DNA from: JAPLJC01 sp052326585
GTDB taxonomy: Bacteria; Desulfobacterota; Desulfobaccia; Desulfobaccales; 0-14-0-80-60-11
DNA: 64,000 nt
Assembly (NCBI GenBank): GCA_052326585.1
Contig: JBKQLU010000070.1
Location: 7,285 to 71,284 of the forward strand
Direction of reading: 5' to 3'
The translations under genes were made by a program, and so were the position numbers. This document shows, one piece after another, positions 25,144-33,402 of the stretch. Positions within the stretch are counted from its first letter, which is position 1. The number at the start of each line of letters is the position of its first letter. The notes below the pieces were generated by a model that worked only from the letters and a program-made list of their open reading frames with translations, had not been told where the DNA came from and did not search any database.

Positions 25144-25737
25144 TTAAACCCTTTGAGCCTCAAAAAAGCCGCAGCCCATTTTGCGGCGGCCACCCAGGCC
25201 CTGTTCCTGGAGGCGGATGGACTCGGGGGCGGTCAGCTCCGAGACCAGGACTTCATAGCCCACCACCTGTTTCCCGTGCACCTGGAAGGTCCGCCGCTTG
25301 CCGATGGCCAGTCGTCCCTTGAGGTCCAGCCTCGCCATCTGGCTCCTTGCTTCAGCCTCAAATCGCTCTTGGTCATGGCCGTTTCTCGTAGTCACTAAAG
25401 GCGAATACAGTGCCGTCGCCGGGATTAAAGCCCTAGTGTGCGGCACTCCGACCCTCAAGCCGTGTCCCAATACTTCCAATTTTTTCCCCGCTAGGCCGAG
25501 GTATTGTCTGACTTTATTTATTGGCAGCCGCAAGACCAGCTCTGAGGCCGGCGAAATATCCAGCAGGCCATTGCCGATATAGCGGCCGCGCACAATTTTC
25601 AGACCGATCTCCTGGTCCTCATGGATAATCGGCAATACCCGGCTGACGGTCCCATAAAGAGCATAACCATGATCCACCGGGAGTAGCTTGCCCAGAACCG
25701 GGAAACACAAATCCACCTTGGGTTCATAGCCAACCAT
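25144..25737 (-). CDS. cas6: Cas6, MYXAN (Cmx6)-type crRNA endonuclease
   Basis: A 197-residue RAMP-fold ribonuclease expected to cut the repeat RNA below its hairpin. It matches the MYXAN Cas6 group: VDLCFPVLGKLLPVDHGYAL, LYGTVSRVLPIIHEDQEIGL, LVLRLPINKVRQYLGLAGKK, and the glycine-rich C-terminus LQEQGLGGRRKMGCGFFEA. His in PVDHGYALY may be catalytic. The start at 25737 (MVGYEPK) has GGAG at six bases; ATG codons at 25743 and 25764 lie on or before that site. It is the first gene of the cas operon, and a short AT-rich stretch upstream (25765-25805) may hold the promoter. Its presence as a separate gene argues against type I-G. Confidence 0.92.
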   Translation of the reverse strand: MVGYEPKVDLCFPVLGKLLPVDHGYALYGTVSRVLPIIHEDQEIGLKIVRGRYIGNGLLDISPASELVLRLPINKVRQYLGLAGKKLEVLGHGLRVGVPHTRALIPATALYSPLVTTRNGHDQERFEAEARSQMARLDLKGRLAIGKRRTFQVHGKQVVGYEVLVSELTAPESIRLQEQGLGGRRKMGCGFFEAQRV

Positions 25738-25982
25738 TTTCATCTCCAATATTCTTAATGTCACAAAACGACAATTAAAATTGCAGGAAGATTGCGGCTG
25801 TCATTTTCAATTTGCGGCTGCTAAGGTGGAGTGCATAACCTTCAGGCGATCCACTTCCGGGGGTGCTGGTTTAAACTGAAAACCAGTCAATGAGAGCTTG
25901 TGTCTGCTTAATGGTTGCCAAAAGGGAAAAACTTTCTTACCTGTAGACACTACCGGACAGTGTTTCCAACGGTGGTCAATAA

Positions 25983-26258
25983 CATAATCTCTATGATCGC
26001 ACCACGGGCTGACAACTGGATGGTAATGGATTCGGCAATCACCGGTTTTCTGAAGTTGCTCCTGAGTAGACAACCCGCCATCCGGGAACCCTGCCCCCGG
26101 GTCTGGAATCTCATTATATACTTGGCATCAGGCTTGAGAGTCTTGCTGATCTCGTTCAGCAGGTTGGCCAGGGGACCATAATAGGCGGCCTCGTTGACGG
26201 CGGGGCTGGAAGTGCGAATCTCGGATAATTCCATGAGGCAGGTTTCCAGAGGGTTTAT
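25983..26258 (-). pseudogene. Remnant of Eco57I-like DNA methyltransferase N-terminus
   Basis: One frame reads INPLETCLMELSEIRTSS, AVNEAAYYGPLANLLNEISK and TLKPDAKYIM, the N-terminal block of large N6-adenine methyltransferases of type IIG/ISP-like restriction systems. The match then moves to a second frame, reading GAGFPDGGLSTQEQLQKTGD, and returns to the first as QLSARGAIIEI. The first switch lies at a run of five G (CGGGGGCAGGG): one more G would restore GAGFPDGG. Nothing of the catalytic domain follows before cas6. It is therefore a frameshifted, truncated relic of a second defence system between the cas operon and the small genes upstream. Family naming is from memory of its conserved motifs. 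Confidence 0.75.
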
Positions 26259-26370
26259 CGGGCCTCTCCCGCGAGCATTATGATTCCTGCCGAAATTATG
26301 CGGCAACCTTAGCCACCGCAGTTTAAACCAGGCCCATTTTGGGGGTCCGATTAATTCCCAAGCCCCCTTC

Positions 26371-26547
26371 TCACTTCGTGCGATAAACATTCAAACCCAC
26401 CTTCTTTTCCCGGTTCGGGATGGGGACATTGCCTTCGGTGGAGGCGATGATGATGCTTTTCTTCGACGACGACGGGCCAAACTCTTTGCTCAGGTCAACC
26501 TTGATGGTGAGAATGTTCCCTGCCACGGTCATCTCGACATTCTTCAT
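26371..26547 (-). CDS. Conserved 58-residue protein of unknown function
   Basis: This short protein reads MKNVEMTVAGNILTIKVDLS then KEFGPSSSKKSIIIASTEGN and VPIPNREKKVGLNVYRTK. I recognise it as a small widespread family (KEFGPSSSGK...IIASTEGN) without an assigned function, found in many phyla. It is mostly beta strand and soluble. A purine-rich GGGGGAA stretch lies just upstream of the ATG. The strong conservation suggests it is translated even though it is tiny. It lies between the methyltransferase relic and the unknown 217-residue gene, inside the integrative element, all on the minus strand. Confidence 0.8.
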   Translation of the reverse strand: MKNVEMTVAGNILTIKVDLSKEFGPSSSKKSIIIASTEGNVPIPNREKKVGLNVYRTK

Positions 26548-26876
26548 CCAGGTTCCCCCTTTTTCCCCCGGCTGCGCCCTTCGACAGGCCCCGACATCAT
26601 CCTTAAAATCCCTAATTCATACCTATAGTCCCAAATGGGCATCATAGTCAACAAATCTCGGTCTGGTGGGGGCACACCGGTGCCAAGACAAGAGGGGGGG
26701 GAGGTAAGGTGGGGTTAGCCTTTAGCATCCATCTTGGGCGGCCTCAGGCGCTCCCAGAGAGGTTGTGGGGTAAGAGGCAGCGGCGGGAATAGTCGCGGTT
26801 TCCCTTGCAGTCGGCCCGCACCTTTAGGTATGGGGGGGGGCTTTTGAATATGGACAATATACGACATTTTGCCCAG
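26548..26876. other. Gene-free stretch with G-runs
   Basis: These 330 bases separate the 58-residue gene from the unknown 217-residue gene. I see no supported gene. There are several G-runs (near 26693-26712 and 26829-26837). It may hold the promoter of the 58-residue gene. Confidence 0.4.
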
Positions 26877-27530
26877 TTATCTTATTATCCGCGAGGACCA
26901 CAGTGCCATATCATAGATACGCCCACTGTGCAGATCTGCGAATGCCTGAGGAGCAGCTTCTTGCAAGGTACATTGGTTTGCGGCTTCAAATGCTAGAATG
27001 TCTTCTGATACTATTTGAAGCGAATCAATCCATTGCTGCGCGTTTAAGAGGTTCAGAATTTGAAGGTGACCTCTCACTTTGGAATCGAACGCAGGACCCA
27101 CGCGTCCCTCAGTCAGCAGGAGAACTGCTTTAGAAATTCCAACAATGCCTGCAAGTCCATTTCGCGCCCGGCCATGGTAGGAAAGGTTCTGGAAAATATT
27201 CCAAAGCTGCTCGAGTGCACGACACGCTTCATCATTCAACGCCGCATGACCCCGGATATCGAAGCTTTGTAGCGCCTCAATGTACCGGTTGGATTGCATA
27301 ATCAAGTTTTCGAGAAAGGGGGGATCGTGCTGTGCTTCTTGTTGCGTACGCCGCATTCGGTTTGGCCGGCACGCTTGCCAACTTCTTAGAATTTCGCCGA
27401 ACTTCGATGCCACATTTTGTTGCGCTTTCAAAGCCTGGCACCATGCATTCCAGTCTCGAACATAGGCTTGGTCAAAGTGCTTGATCTTATCCTGGAATTG
27501 TTCAACGGTTAGACCTGCAATTCCTGGCAT
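26877..27530 (-). CDS. Unknown 217-residue protein of the element
   Basis: I do not recognise this protein. It is soluble and largely helical, rich in Gln, Ala and Trp (AYVRDWNAWCQALKAQQNVA, ILRSWQACRPNRMRRTQQEA), with a mid-segment QSFDIRGHAALNDEACRALE and FQNLSYHGRARNGLAGI. There are no transmembrane helices, signal peptide or known catalytic motif. The start at 27530 (MPGIAGL) is preceded by GGAAGGG at five bases; an upstream Met at 27560 is less likely. Codon use and base composition are more AT-rich than the chromosomal genes. It lies next to a zinc-peptidase-like gene in the accessory part of the element and could be a defence or anti-defence gene, but no evidence shows this. Confidence 0.6.
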   Translation of the reverse strand: MPGIAGLTVEQFQDKIKHFDQAYVRDWNAWCQALKAQQNVASKFGEILRSWQACRPNRMRRTQQEAQHDPPFLENLIMQSNRYIEALQSFDIRGHAALNDEACRALEQLWNIFQNLSYHGRARNGLAGIVGISKAVLLLTEGRVGPAFDSKVRGHLQILNLLNAQQWIDSLQIVSEDILAFEAANQCTLQEAAPQAFADLHSGRIYDMALWSSRIIR

Positions 27531-27648
27531 ATTTCCCTTCCTATATTTTTTAAGAAACAAATCTGCCGCCTACTCCCTGTGCCACTCTTTTAGCAATCCA
27601 GCCCCTTAAACCCCCTGTAGCCCGCCCACATTTCGGCACGGAGTTGTC

Positions 27649-28095
27649 CTATCGTCTAATCGGCTGCTCTTGGATTGTTGGCGGGCCGCATACCTCCCTA
27701 AATTTATCTATATTAAATCCCCATTTTCTTGCAAGTTCATCCGCCTCATATTCCTGTTTTAATCCATCAGCGGGGTAGAGATAATGTTTGAGATGATGAT
27801 GCGCAAGTTCATGGGAAATGATGGCCATCGCAACATCGTCATCATATTTTCTAAGCATTTGAGAGTCCAGATTAATATCTCCATTCTCAGTAACTTCTCC
27901 AGCCTCACAAGTAAAAGTTTTTCTTTCATGGATTGGTCCAAATCCATCTTCATAAAGGTCAATTGATCTTGAAATTATCGATAGTACTTGTTTTATTATT
28001 CTCCTTAGGTATTCAGAGTGAATTTCTGAATAGTCGAAAATCTCATCGAGTGAAATTTCATCAGCCGCAACGGTTCTTTTATTATTTACTATCAT
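27649..28095 (-). CDS. Zinc-peptidase-like protein with HExxH
   Basis: A 148-residue soluble protein with a complete gluzincin-type site: AIISHELAHHHLKHYLY (HExxH) followed 20 residues later by QEYEADELARKWGF, whose Glu is the likely third zinc ligand. This arrangement is seen in ImmA/IrrE-like and M48-like peptidases. ImmA-type enzymes cleave phage or element repressors during induction, so control of the element's HTH regulator is conceivable, but no HTH gene is adjacent. AAGGA precedes the ATG at 28095. The sequence is clearly AT-rich compared with the chromosome, consistent with recent transfer. Confidence 0.7.
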   Translation of the reverse strand: MIVNNKRTVAADEISLDEIFDYSEIHSEYLRRIIKQVLSIISRSIDLYEDGFGPIHERKTFTCEAGEVTENGDINLDSQMLRKYDDDVAMAIISHELAHHHLKHYLYPADGLKQEYEADELARKWGFNIDKFREVCGPPTIQEQPIRR

Positions 28096-28351
28096 AATTT
28101 TTCCTTACCGTATGTACTCCTTGTTGCAGGTTTCCAAGGGATTCATCTGGCCTCACCTGAATACATTATGCCATGAGTGGGGGCCAATAGGTTAGATCTT
28201 TCTTGCGCAGCAAGGGCCGTCAGAATCTCCACGATGGTAAAAGGATTTCTCCGGATGATCTAAGAAATCTTGACTTTTTATGAGCATAAGTGCAGAATGA
28301 AATTTATGGAACGAAAATTCAAAGACTGAGATACTGCCAGGCGGTGTGAAC

Positions 28352-28873
28352 ATGGCTAAAAAACCTGATACCGCAAAAACAGGCGACAATCAGCTTAAAA
28401 TACAGGCAGGGAACAGGGGGAGTTTTAAGCCGGGCCGGAGCGGCAACCCCAAGGGTAGGCCGCGAACTATTGAAGCTAATGAACTGATAATATTAGACAA
28501 ACTGGATAAAGAGGTTAGTGCGCTGGAAGGCGCTAAACATGGCTGGCACGGGCCGGAGCCTTCAAAAGTGTTCCGGTTGGCCGGTCTGGGAGAGGTTGCC
28601 GTTGCCCGGATAGTCAAGCGGTTGGCAGAGAAGGCGAAGTCAGAGGTCGTGCGCCTGCGGGCTTGCGAGTTGGCCGCCAAGGTTTTGCGGATGATCCGGG
28701 AAGACCCCCAGCAGCACGAGGGAGTGACCATCGTAATTCAGGCTCTTGAAGGCTCAGCCCAGCAGGTCAATGTCGCCATGCCAGGCGTACCCTGTCAAAC
28801 CCCTCCCCAGCCTGGCTCCTACCAGCACCCCACCCCAGCTATCCCAGACCAACCGATTACAATCACTGAATGA
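28352..28873 (+). CDS. DUF5681-domain protein
   Basis: A 173-residue protein, the only plus-strand gene inside the element. It starts with a basic tail and the DUF5681 signature GSFKPGRSGNPKGRPRTIEA, followed by a helical region (LAGLGEVAVARIVKRLAEKA, VVRLRACELAAKVLRMIRED) and a Pro-rich C-terminus. DUF5681 proteins occur in prophages and mobile elements, often in positions of small-terminase or DNA-binding proteins, but their role is not established. The DNA encoding ELAAK resembles CRISPR spacer 19 of the same element. The start is the ATG at 28352 with AGGCGG seven bases upstream. It is divergent from the peptidase gene and convergent with the 113-residue gene. Confidence 0.75.
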   Translation: MAKKPDTAKTGDNQLKIQAGNRGSFKPGRSGNPKGRPRTIEANELIILDKLDKEVSALEGAKHGWHGPEPSKVFRLAGLGEVAVARIVKRLAEKAKSEVVRLRACELAAKVLRMIREDPQQHEGVTIVIQALEGSAQQVNVAMPGVPCQTPPQPGSYQHPTPAIPDQPITITE

Positions 28874-28932
28874 TCCCTGCACCCTTCTTACTTCTTTCCT
28901 GGGGGTAAAATCGCCTCTCCTGGGCCGTCTGG

Positions 28933-29274
28933 TTAAGTCAGCACGGCCTCACAAGCCGTTGCCACTCCATATTTGCCCTTTTTCCTCTTTCCGCAATGCC
29001 CCCAGGCTTGGGTCGGGTTAGGGGAAGTGACGGCGGGGCGAAAGTGGCTGCATTCATAGCAGGTGAGGACCCGCTCAGATGGAGTAGGCTTGCATAAGTA
29101 GGCCAGCACTTCCGTCTTGTGCTCCTTCACCAGAGCCAGCAGGGGGCGCACCTGAGAGGGGGCTGGGTTCCTTTCTCCCTCGAATCTGGCCTTGATGGTT
29201 GCCCCTTTCACCGTGAACCGATAACCCAGGTGGGCCAGCTTGCGCACCGCTTCGATGCCGGGGTTCGTTTCCAT
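28933..29274 (-). CDS. 113-residue protein with docking-like and Cys motifs
   Basis: The N-terminal half (GIEAVRKLAHLGYRFTVKGA, PLLALVKEHKTEVLAYL) resembles the short TubC-like domains often found next to phage or element primase genes. The C-terminal half has a four-Cys pattern (CYECSHF...GHCGK...ACEA) that could bind zinc. Function is unknown. Its ATG overlaps the primase-polymerase stop by one base (TAATG), so it is translated with that gene and may assist replication. I see no signal peptide or membrane segment. Confidence 0.7.
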   Translation of the reverse strand: METNPGIEAVRKLAHLGYRFTVKGATIKARFEGERNPAPSQVRPLLALVKEHKTEVLAYLCKPTPSERVLTCYECSHFRPAVTSPNPTQAWGHCGKRKKGKYGVATACEAVLT

Positions 29275-32018
29275 TAAATTTCCACCTCCACTATGTCTGC
29301 AACGTCTGCATTGTCTTGAGGCTCAACTCTGATGCAGGTTTCAGGCGCAGACATTCTTTCGCTGATGTCTGCATTGTCTTTAAATCCTTCTGCCGGTTCC
29401 GCAGACGATTCCGCAGACGATGCAGACATCGGGTCTTCATCGTCTGTACCCTCAAATCCTTGCCAGTCCTGGCTATTCTGACTTTGCAGACATTGCAGAC
29501 ATTGTTCGATGAAATTTTCTGTATTCTTGTTCCATTCGAGGCACTTTACCGACCGGTGGCCATTAGCATCATGTTTGCCTGGAGGAATGGTCAACTTCAC
29601 GGCCCGGAGTACCGCCCCCATCCCCCGCGGCTTGCCAATCTTTTGGATCTTGGGAGCCATAATGTTGTAGTGCTTATGAATGAATCCAATGGCCAAGCGT
29701 CCATCTTGGATATGGGGCCGCAACTTGTCCAGGGTCTGGGCTAGCAGGAAAGACCGCTCATTGACTTCTGGGGGCGCATAGCCATCTTCTTCGATCATCC
29801 GTAATGCGCCTTGAATTTGCCCTAGGTAGAAGCTGACAGTCTTTATACCCCGCTCCAGGTCCTCCACAGATAGGATTGCCTGGGGAGTTCCACCAATGGA
29901 GAACCTCTCCATGCAATGGATTAGCCCCGTGAGGCGCAAAACATACTCGGCGGCTTTGGGCAGGAACCCACGGAGTTGTGCAGGAAGTTGATCCTTGAAA
30001 GAAAATGTTTGATTCCGCCACTCAAGGAATTTTCCCTGGGCCTCGGAGTCAAGTATCATCCGGGTGGGTTGATGGATTCGCCCTTCGCACTCAAAGATTT
30101 TCCCGTTCACCCAATCCAGCGCCCGATTAAGAACGGTCTCCCACTTCTCCCGGCTCCGATCTCCCCACGATTCCGCGGTAAGGTCGTAATATGTCGGGGG
30201 TTCATAGGTTAGCAAAAATCGGAAAAGAGTACCGTCTTCGAGGTACAGCCTGTCTTCCCCAGCAAAAAAGGTCTTAAAGACCTTGGGTTGAACCCCTCCG
30301 AAGATGGAAACCCGCGCCCCGTTGAGGTACATAGACTTCCCAGCTCTTACAACCCTGGCTGGCTTCCCGTCAAAGAGTTTCAGCCAGGCTTCCCGGTCGG
30401 TGCCTTTTGATTTGTATTGATTTTGTCCGGAGAGGAAGGCGCTAAGCTCATCTTGAATCACCACTATCCCACCATGCGGAGAGTTAATCAGGTCATCTCG
30501 GAGCCCTTCCAAGGTCAGGTCCGAAACAAAATACCCTCTGGGAGGTGCTGGTGGCGGCTCCTTTTCCCGCACCTTCTTAGGTAATTGCAGGTAAGCGGCC
30601 AGTTCTTCCCTGTACGCGATTTCTTCTTTTCTCTGAGCTTCATAGATAGCCTCAGCCATCAATTGGACGCCAGGAGTTTTACCCTCCCCGCTTTCTCGGA
30701 TATCCCCAAGCCAAAAGATCAACGGGGCTTCCCAACTTTCCTTGGGTGAGACTACAATTGTTCTTCCCAAAACGGAGCCCATCAGACAGAACCCCGCCCC
30801 CGGGAGGGAATACGGTGAAGTAGCGCACGCCCTGCCTAGTTGTTGGAGGCTGTCTGCAATGTCACCGGGCAGCACTTCCCAGGGGAACGGGCAACGCGGA
30901 AACAGTTGGGCCGCCAACTCCCAATTGACGGTAGGATTATCGGTTTTTGGGGCTTTGGGATTGGGCTGAGACCCATTATCCCCGTAACCCAATTTGGCAA
31001 GTTCTCTAGCTGCATTTATGAAGTCGCCGCCATGCTCTAATAAGGCATAGACCGCGAAGGGGGAATAATTCCGTTCCATATCGAAAGGGGCTGCACTGGA
31101 CGTAAAGACATGGAACCATCGCCCATCGATGAGCGAAGCGCTCTGCCCTCGGTCTTTTCCCGGCCTGCGGTAATGCTGGAAAGCTCCCTTGGCCCCTACC
31201 GGCTCCCAGCCATGCCTTGCAAGAACCCCTGTAATATCGCCGCGCTCGTTGAAGTCGTCTCCGGGCCGGCAGGCTTCTTTTGGCAGGCGGCAGCCAGCCC
31301 CTTCAACCTTTCCCGGGTCAACATACTCGTTGAGCGCGCTTGCTGCATTAATGAGGATTTGGCGTTCTTCCGGGCTGATTGTGGGGATATGGAGAAAGTC
31401 CTCCTGAAGGAGTTCATAACCTGGGGTGGGATGAGCCAGGAATTGGCCACCCTCGCCCCGGGTTTCGATCAGGGTCACGACGACGGTGAACTTGCATCCG
31501 CTGAGGCGGGGGACATACCTTTTCCCTGAAATCTCAACTTCGATGGAAGGGAGCACCTTTTTAACAGAGGACTCATCCTGTGGGTCAATCCTTAATTCTC
31601 CCAGCTTTTCCACCACAGACGCGGTAACATCAACCCCACGCTGAGCGAGTTTGGTGTTTCCTGGGATTCCCCCCTCAGAACAGCGATAAGCAGCATGGCG
31701 GCCATCGTTTTTCGATTTCTGTATGACAAGCCGCTCAAGGAGTCCCGGCGCTTCTCCGCTAACGATGTCTGCCCATGCGTAAAACAGCTCAGCCCTGTTG
31801 TCGAAGTCCAGTATCTCCAGATTTCCGGATACCATCCCGGTGATAATCCCCATGGCCTTATTTTTCCCGAACCACCCCCGTATTTCTGGATCAGTAGGCA
31901 GGTGGGTTTGATAAGGCTTCCATTCACACACGGGGGCTTTGGTCTGGAGGGAAGTGGGGATGACAGAAAGACCTGCGCCTACATAGCTTAAAGCAGTCTG
32001 GCAAAATAGATTAGCCAT
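29274..32018 (-). CDS. Primase-polymerase / DUF3987 replication protein
   Basis: A 914-residue protein. The N-terminus (ALSYVGAGLSVIPTSLQTKA, GIITGMVSGNLEILDFDN) matches the bifunctional primase-polymerase domain, with LDFD the likely metal-binding pair. Residues ~370-760 form a DUF3987/RepA-like helicase domain: a modified Walker A GDIRESGEGKTP, GIVVIQDELSAFLSGQNQYK, DREAWLKLFDGKPARVVRAG and VSIFGGVQPKVFKTFFAG. It should start replication of the excised element. The C-terminal 80 residues are acidic with repeated Ser/Ala/Asp. The start at 32018 lies within the end of a 33-residue ORF, overlapping by 8 bases, with GGAGGGG upstream. The gene is the core of a minus-strand unit with the excisionase. 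Confidence 0.88.
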   Translation of the reverse strand: MANLFCQTALSYVGAGLSVIPTSLQTKAPVCEWKPYQTHLPTDPEIRGWFGKNKAMGIITGMVSGNLEILDFDNRAELFYAWADIVSGEAPGLLERLVIQKSKNDGRHAAYRCSEGGIPGNTKLAQRGVDVTASVVEKLGELRIDPQDESSVKKVLPSIEVEISGKRYVPRLSGCKFTVVVTLIETRGEGGQFLAHPTPGYELLQEDFLHIPTISPEERQILINAASALNEYVDPGKVEGAGCRLPKEACRPGDDFNERGDITGVLARHGWEPVGAKGAFQHYRRPGKDRGQSASLIDGRWFHVFTSSAAPFDMERNYSPFAVYALLEHGGDFINAARELAKLGYGDNGSQPNPKAPKTDNPTVNWELAAQLFPRCPFPWEVLPGDIADSLQQLGRACATSPYSLPGAGFCLMGSVLGRTIVVSPKESWEAPLIFWLGDIRESGEGKTPGVQLMAEAIYEAQRKEEIAYREELAAYLQLPKKVREKEPPPAPPRGYFVSDLTLEGLRDDLINSPHGGIVVIQDELSAFLSGQNQYKSKGTDREAWLKLFDGKPARVVRAGKSMYLNGARVSIFGGVQPKVFKTFFAGEDRLYLEDGTLFRFLLTYEPPTYYDLTAESWGDRSREKWETVLNRALDWVNGKIFECEGRIHQPTRMILDSEAQGKFLEWRNQTFSFKDQLPAQLRGFLPKAAEYVLRLTGLIHCMERFSIGGTPQAILSVEDLERGIKTVSFYLGQIQGALRMIEEDGYAPPEVNERSFLLAQTLDKLRPHIQDGRLAIGFIHKHYNIMAPKIQKIGKPRGMGAVLRAVKLTIPPGKHDANGHRSVKCLEWNKNTENFIEQCLQCLQSQNSQDWQGFEGTDDEDPMSASSAESSAEPAEGFKDNADISERMSAPETCIRVEPQDNADVADIVEVEI

Positions 32019-32112
32019 ATCGCCCCTCCGATCTGACCGTCTGGATGCTCTCAGGGGTCAGCCCGGCTCTCCGTAGGTCTGCCAAGTGCTCGGGATGAAA
32101 AGCCCGATTCAT
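32011..32112 (-). CDS. 33-residue ORF coupled to the primase gene
   Basis: A small ORF reading MNRAFHPEHLADLRRAGLTP then ESIQTVRSEGRYG. It has a better ribosome-binding site (AAGGAGG, 7-base spacing) than most genes here, starts right after the excisionase stop, and overlaps the primase start by 8 bases. The HPEHLADLRRAGL phrase resembles the opening of DUF3854-type primases, so it may be a split-off N-terminal piece or a leader peptide controlling primase translation. Confidence 0.55.
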   Translation of the reverse strand: MNRAFHPEHLADLRRAGLTPESIQTVRSEGRYG

Positions 32113-32114
32113 GG

Positions 32115-32306
32115 CTACGCCTCCTTCCGTTGATCCCTTATCCAGGCCATAACTTCCTCCAGAGAAAAGCGGAGATACTTCTTACCGAGCCGGAGTCGGG
32201 GGAGGCTCCCGGGGCCGGTTTTCCTGGTTTCCCCGTAAACCCATGAGCGTTTGACCTTTAATGCGGTGGCAAGTTCAGAAACTGTTAATAAATCTTCTCG
32301 GTCCAT
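32115..32306 (-). CDS. AlpA/excisionase-type HTH protein
   Basis: A 63-residue MerR-like winged helix protein: LTVSELATALKVKRSWVYGE is the helix-turn-helix and LPRLRLGKKYLRFSLEEVMA with WI is the wing and final helix, typical of AlpA/Xis proteins of integrative elements. It would bind near the att sites and favour excision, and may also control the replication gene downstream. AAAGGAGATTG precedes the ATG. It is the first gene of the xis-sORF-primase unit. Confidence 0.85.
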   Translation of the reverse strand: MDREDLLTVSELATALKVKRSWVYGETRKTGPGSLPRLRLGKKYLRFSLEEVMAWIRDQRKEA

Positions 32307-32326
32307 AACAATCTCCTTTCATCACG

Positions 32327-32364
32327 ATCAAAAAATAAAAAAAGCCATGACGAAGTGTCATGGC
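32327..32364 (-). terminator. Rho-independent terminator, minus strand
   Basis: GCCATGAC pairs perfectly with GTCATGGC around a 5-base loop, and on the minus strand is followed by TTTTTTTATTTTTT. It separates the unknown 217-residue gene at 32571-33224 from the excisionase unit. Confidence 0.85.
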
Positions 32365-32570
32365 CATAATATTAGAAAGAAGGAGAAATTAAATCAAGCT
32401 ATCCTTATTATTCTGCGTGGCAGAAACATTTCGAAAAATAACAAAATTTAAATGCCTTTTTGCCAAAAAGACATTTTGGCAAATAAGGTACATAAAAGTG
32501 ATTTGTTTCAGGGGATTTCTGCCAGCCCCCTTTTCCAGCGGGAGAGTATGGGAGCAAGATATTCAAGATA

Positions 32571-33224
32571 TCATTTTAAGATTTGCATGAATTTGGGAGC
32601 ATCCTTGAGCTTTTGCTTCTCTTTCGAGATATACTCTCGAAGAGTTCTGTCTGCTACGGGTTCCAATCCTAAGCTTTGTAGGACACTGTTAGTCCATTTT
32701 GTTAAATGGGTTGCGGGGGTTTCTAGAGGGACATGCTCAAGAAAGATTTTCACCAGGCGATGAGCTTTCGGTTCAGGTTTTTCGCCAGTTGCTACGATGT
32801 ACCTCCAGAGAGGGGGCACCTTCCCTTCACAGACACTGGTCGATACTTCCTTCCGGAAGTCCTGCCAGTTTTTCTCAATGCGTTTTACCAAAGGAAGCCC
32901 AATCTTGGCGATATAGGCTATCTCACCGATCCGCTCAAACAATTCATCAGTCTCCCTGAGTATGTCACTGTGCAAAAATACAATGTCGTAATCCAGGGCG
33001 GTTCGGACCAGAGTGAAGAGCAAGTAATCTATGTCAACGGCATATTTTTTCCCTGTAGAACTTATTAATTCTTTTTTTGAAAAGATTCCTGAGTTTATGA
33101 TAGCTAAAGCTCCCTTCGTGTATCCGGGCGAGCGCCAAACCCCCTCATATCCAATGCCGAAATCGTTAAATTTGCGCCGTATAAGAGCTAATCCTTGAAA
33201 TTCGCCCTCTTCATCTATTGTCAT
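32571..33224 (-). CDS. Unknown 217-residue protein at the element's right end
   Basis: I do not recognise this soluble, mixed alpha/beta protein. It opens MTIDEEGEFQGLALIRRKFN and contains YAVDIDYLLFTLVRTALDYD, IVFLHSDILRETDELFERIG and a Lys-rich C-terminus (REYISKEKQKLKDAPKF). There is no signal peptide, membrane helix or obvious catalytic motif. Its AT-rich composition and position between a terminator and the right attachment site mark it as element cargo. The start at 33224 has AAGGAGATGGC upstream. It could be a regulator of excision or an accessory defence gene; the sequence does not decide. Confidence 0.6.
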   Translation of the reverse strand: MTIDEEGEFQGLALIRRKFNDFGIGYEGVWRSPGYTKGALAIINSGIFSKKELISSTGKKYAVDIDYLLFTLVRTALDYDIVFLHSDILRETDELFERIGEIAYIAKIGLPLVKRIEKNWQDFRKEVSTSVCEGKVPPLWRYIVATGEKPEPKAHRLVKIFLEHVPLETPATHLTKWTNSVLQSLGLEPVADRTLREYISKEKQKLKDAPKFMQILK

Positions 33225-33402
33225 CTGCCATCTCCTTGCATCGGTCTGTCGAAGCCCCCAAGCCAGCCGAAGGCGCCTGGTAGCCCCCCCCCGGAGATAC
33301 GCCAGTCGCTATCCCTGTAGTGGTTTTGGTTTTAAGGTCAATTTTTATTGAAGTGAGAACCCCTATAACCCACGTGAATACTTGACAAGTGGGTCATCAT
33401 TT

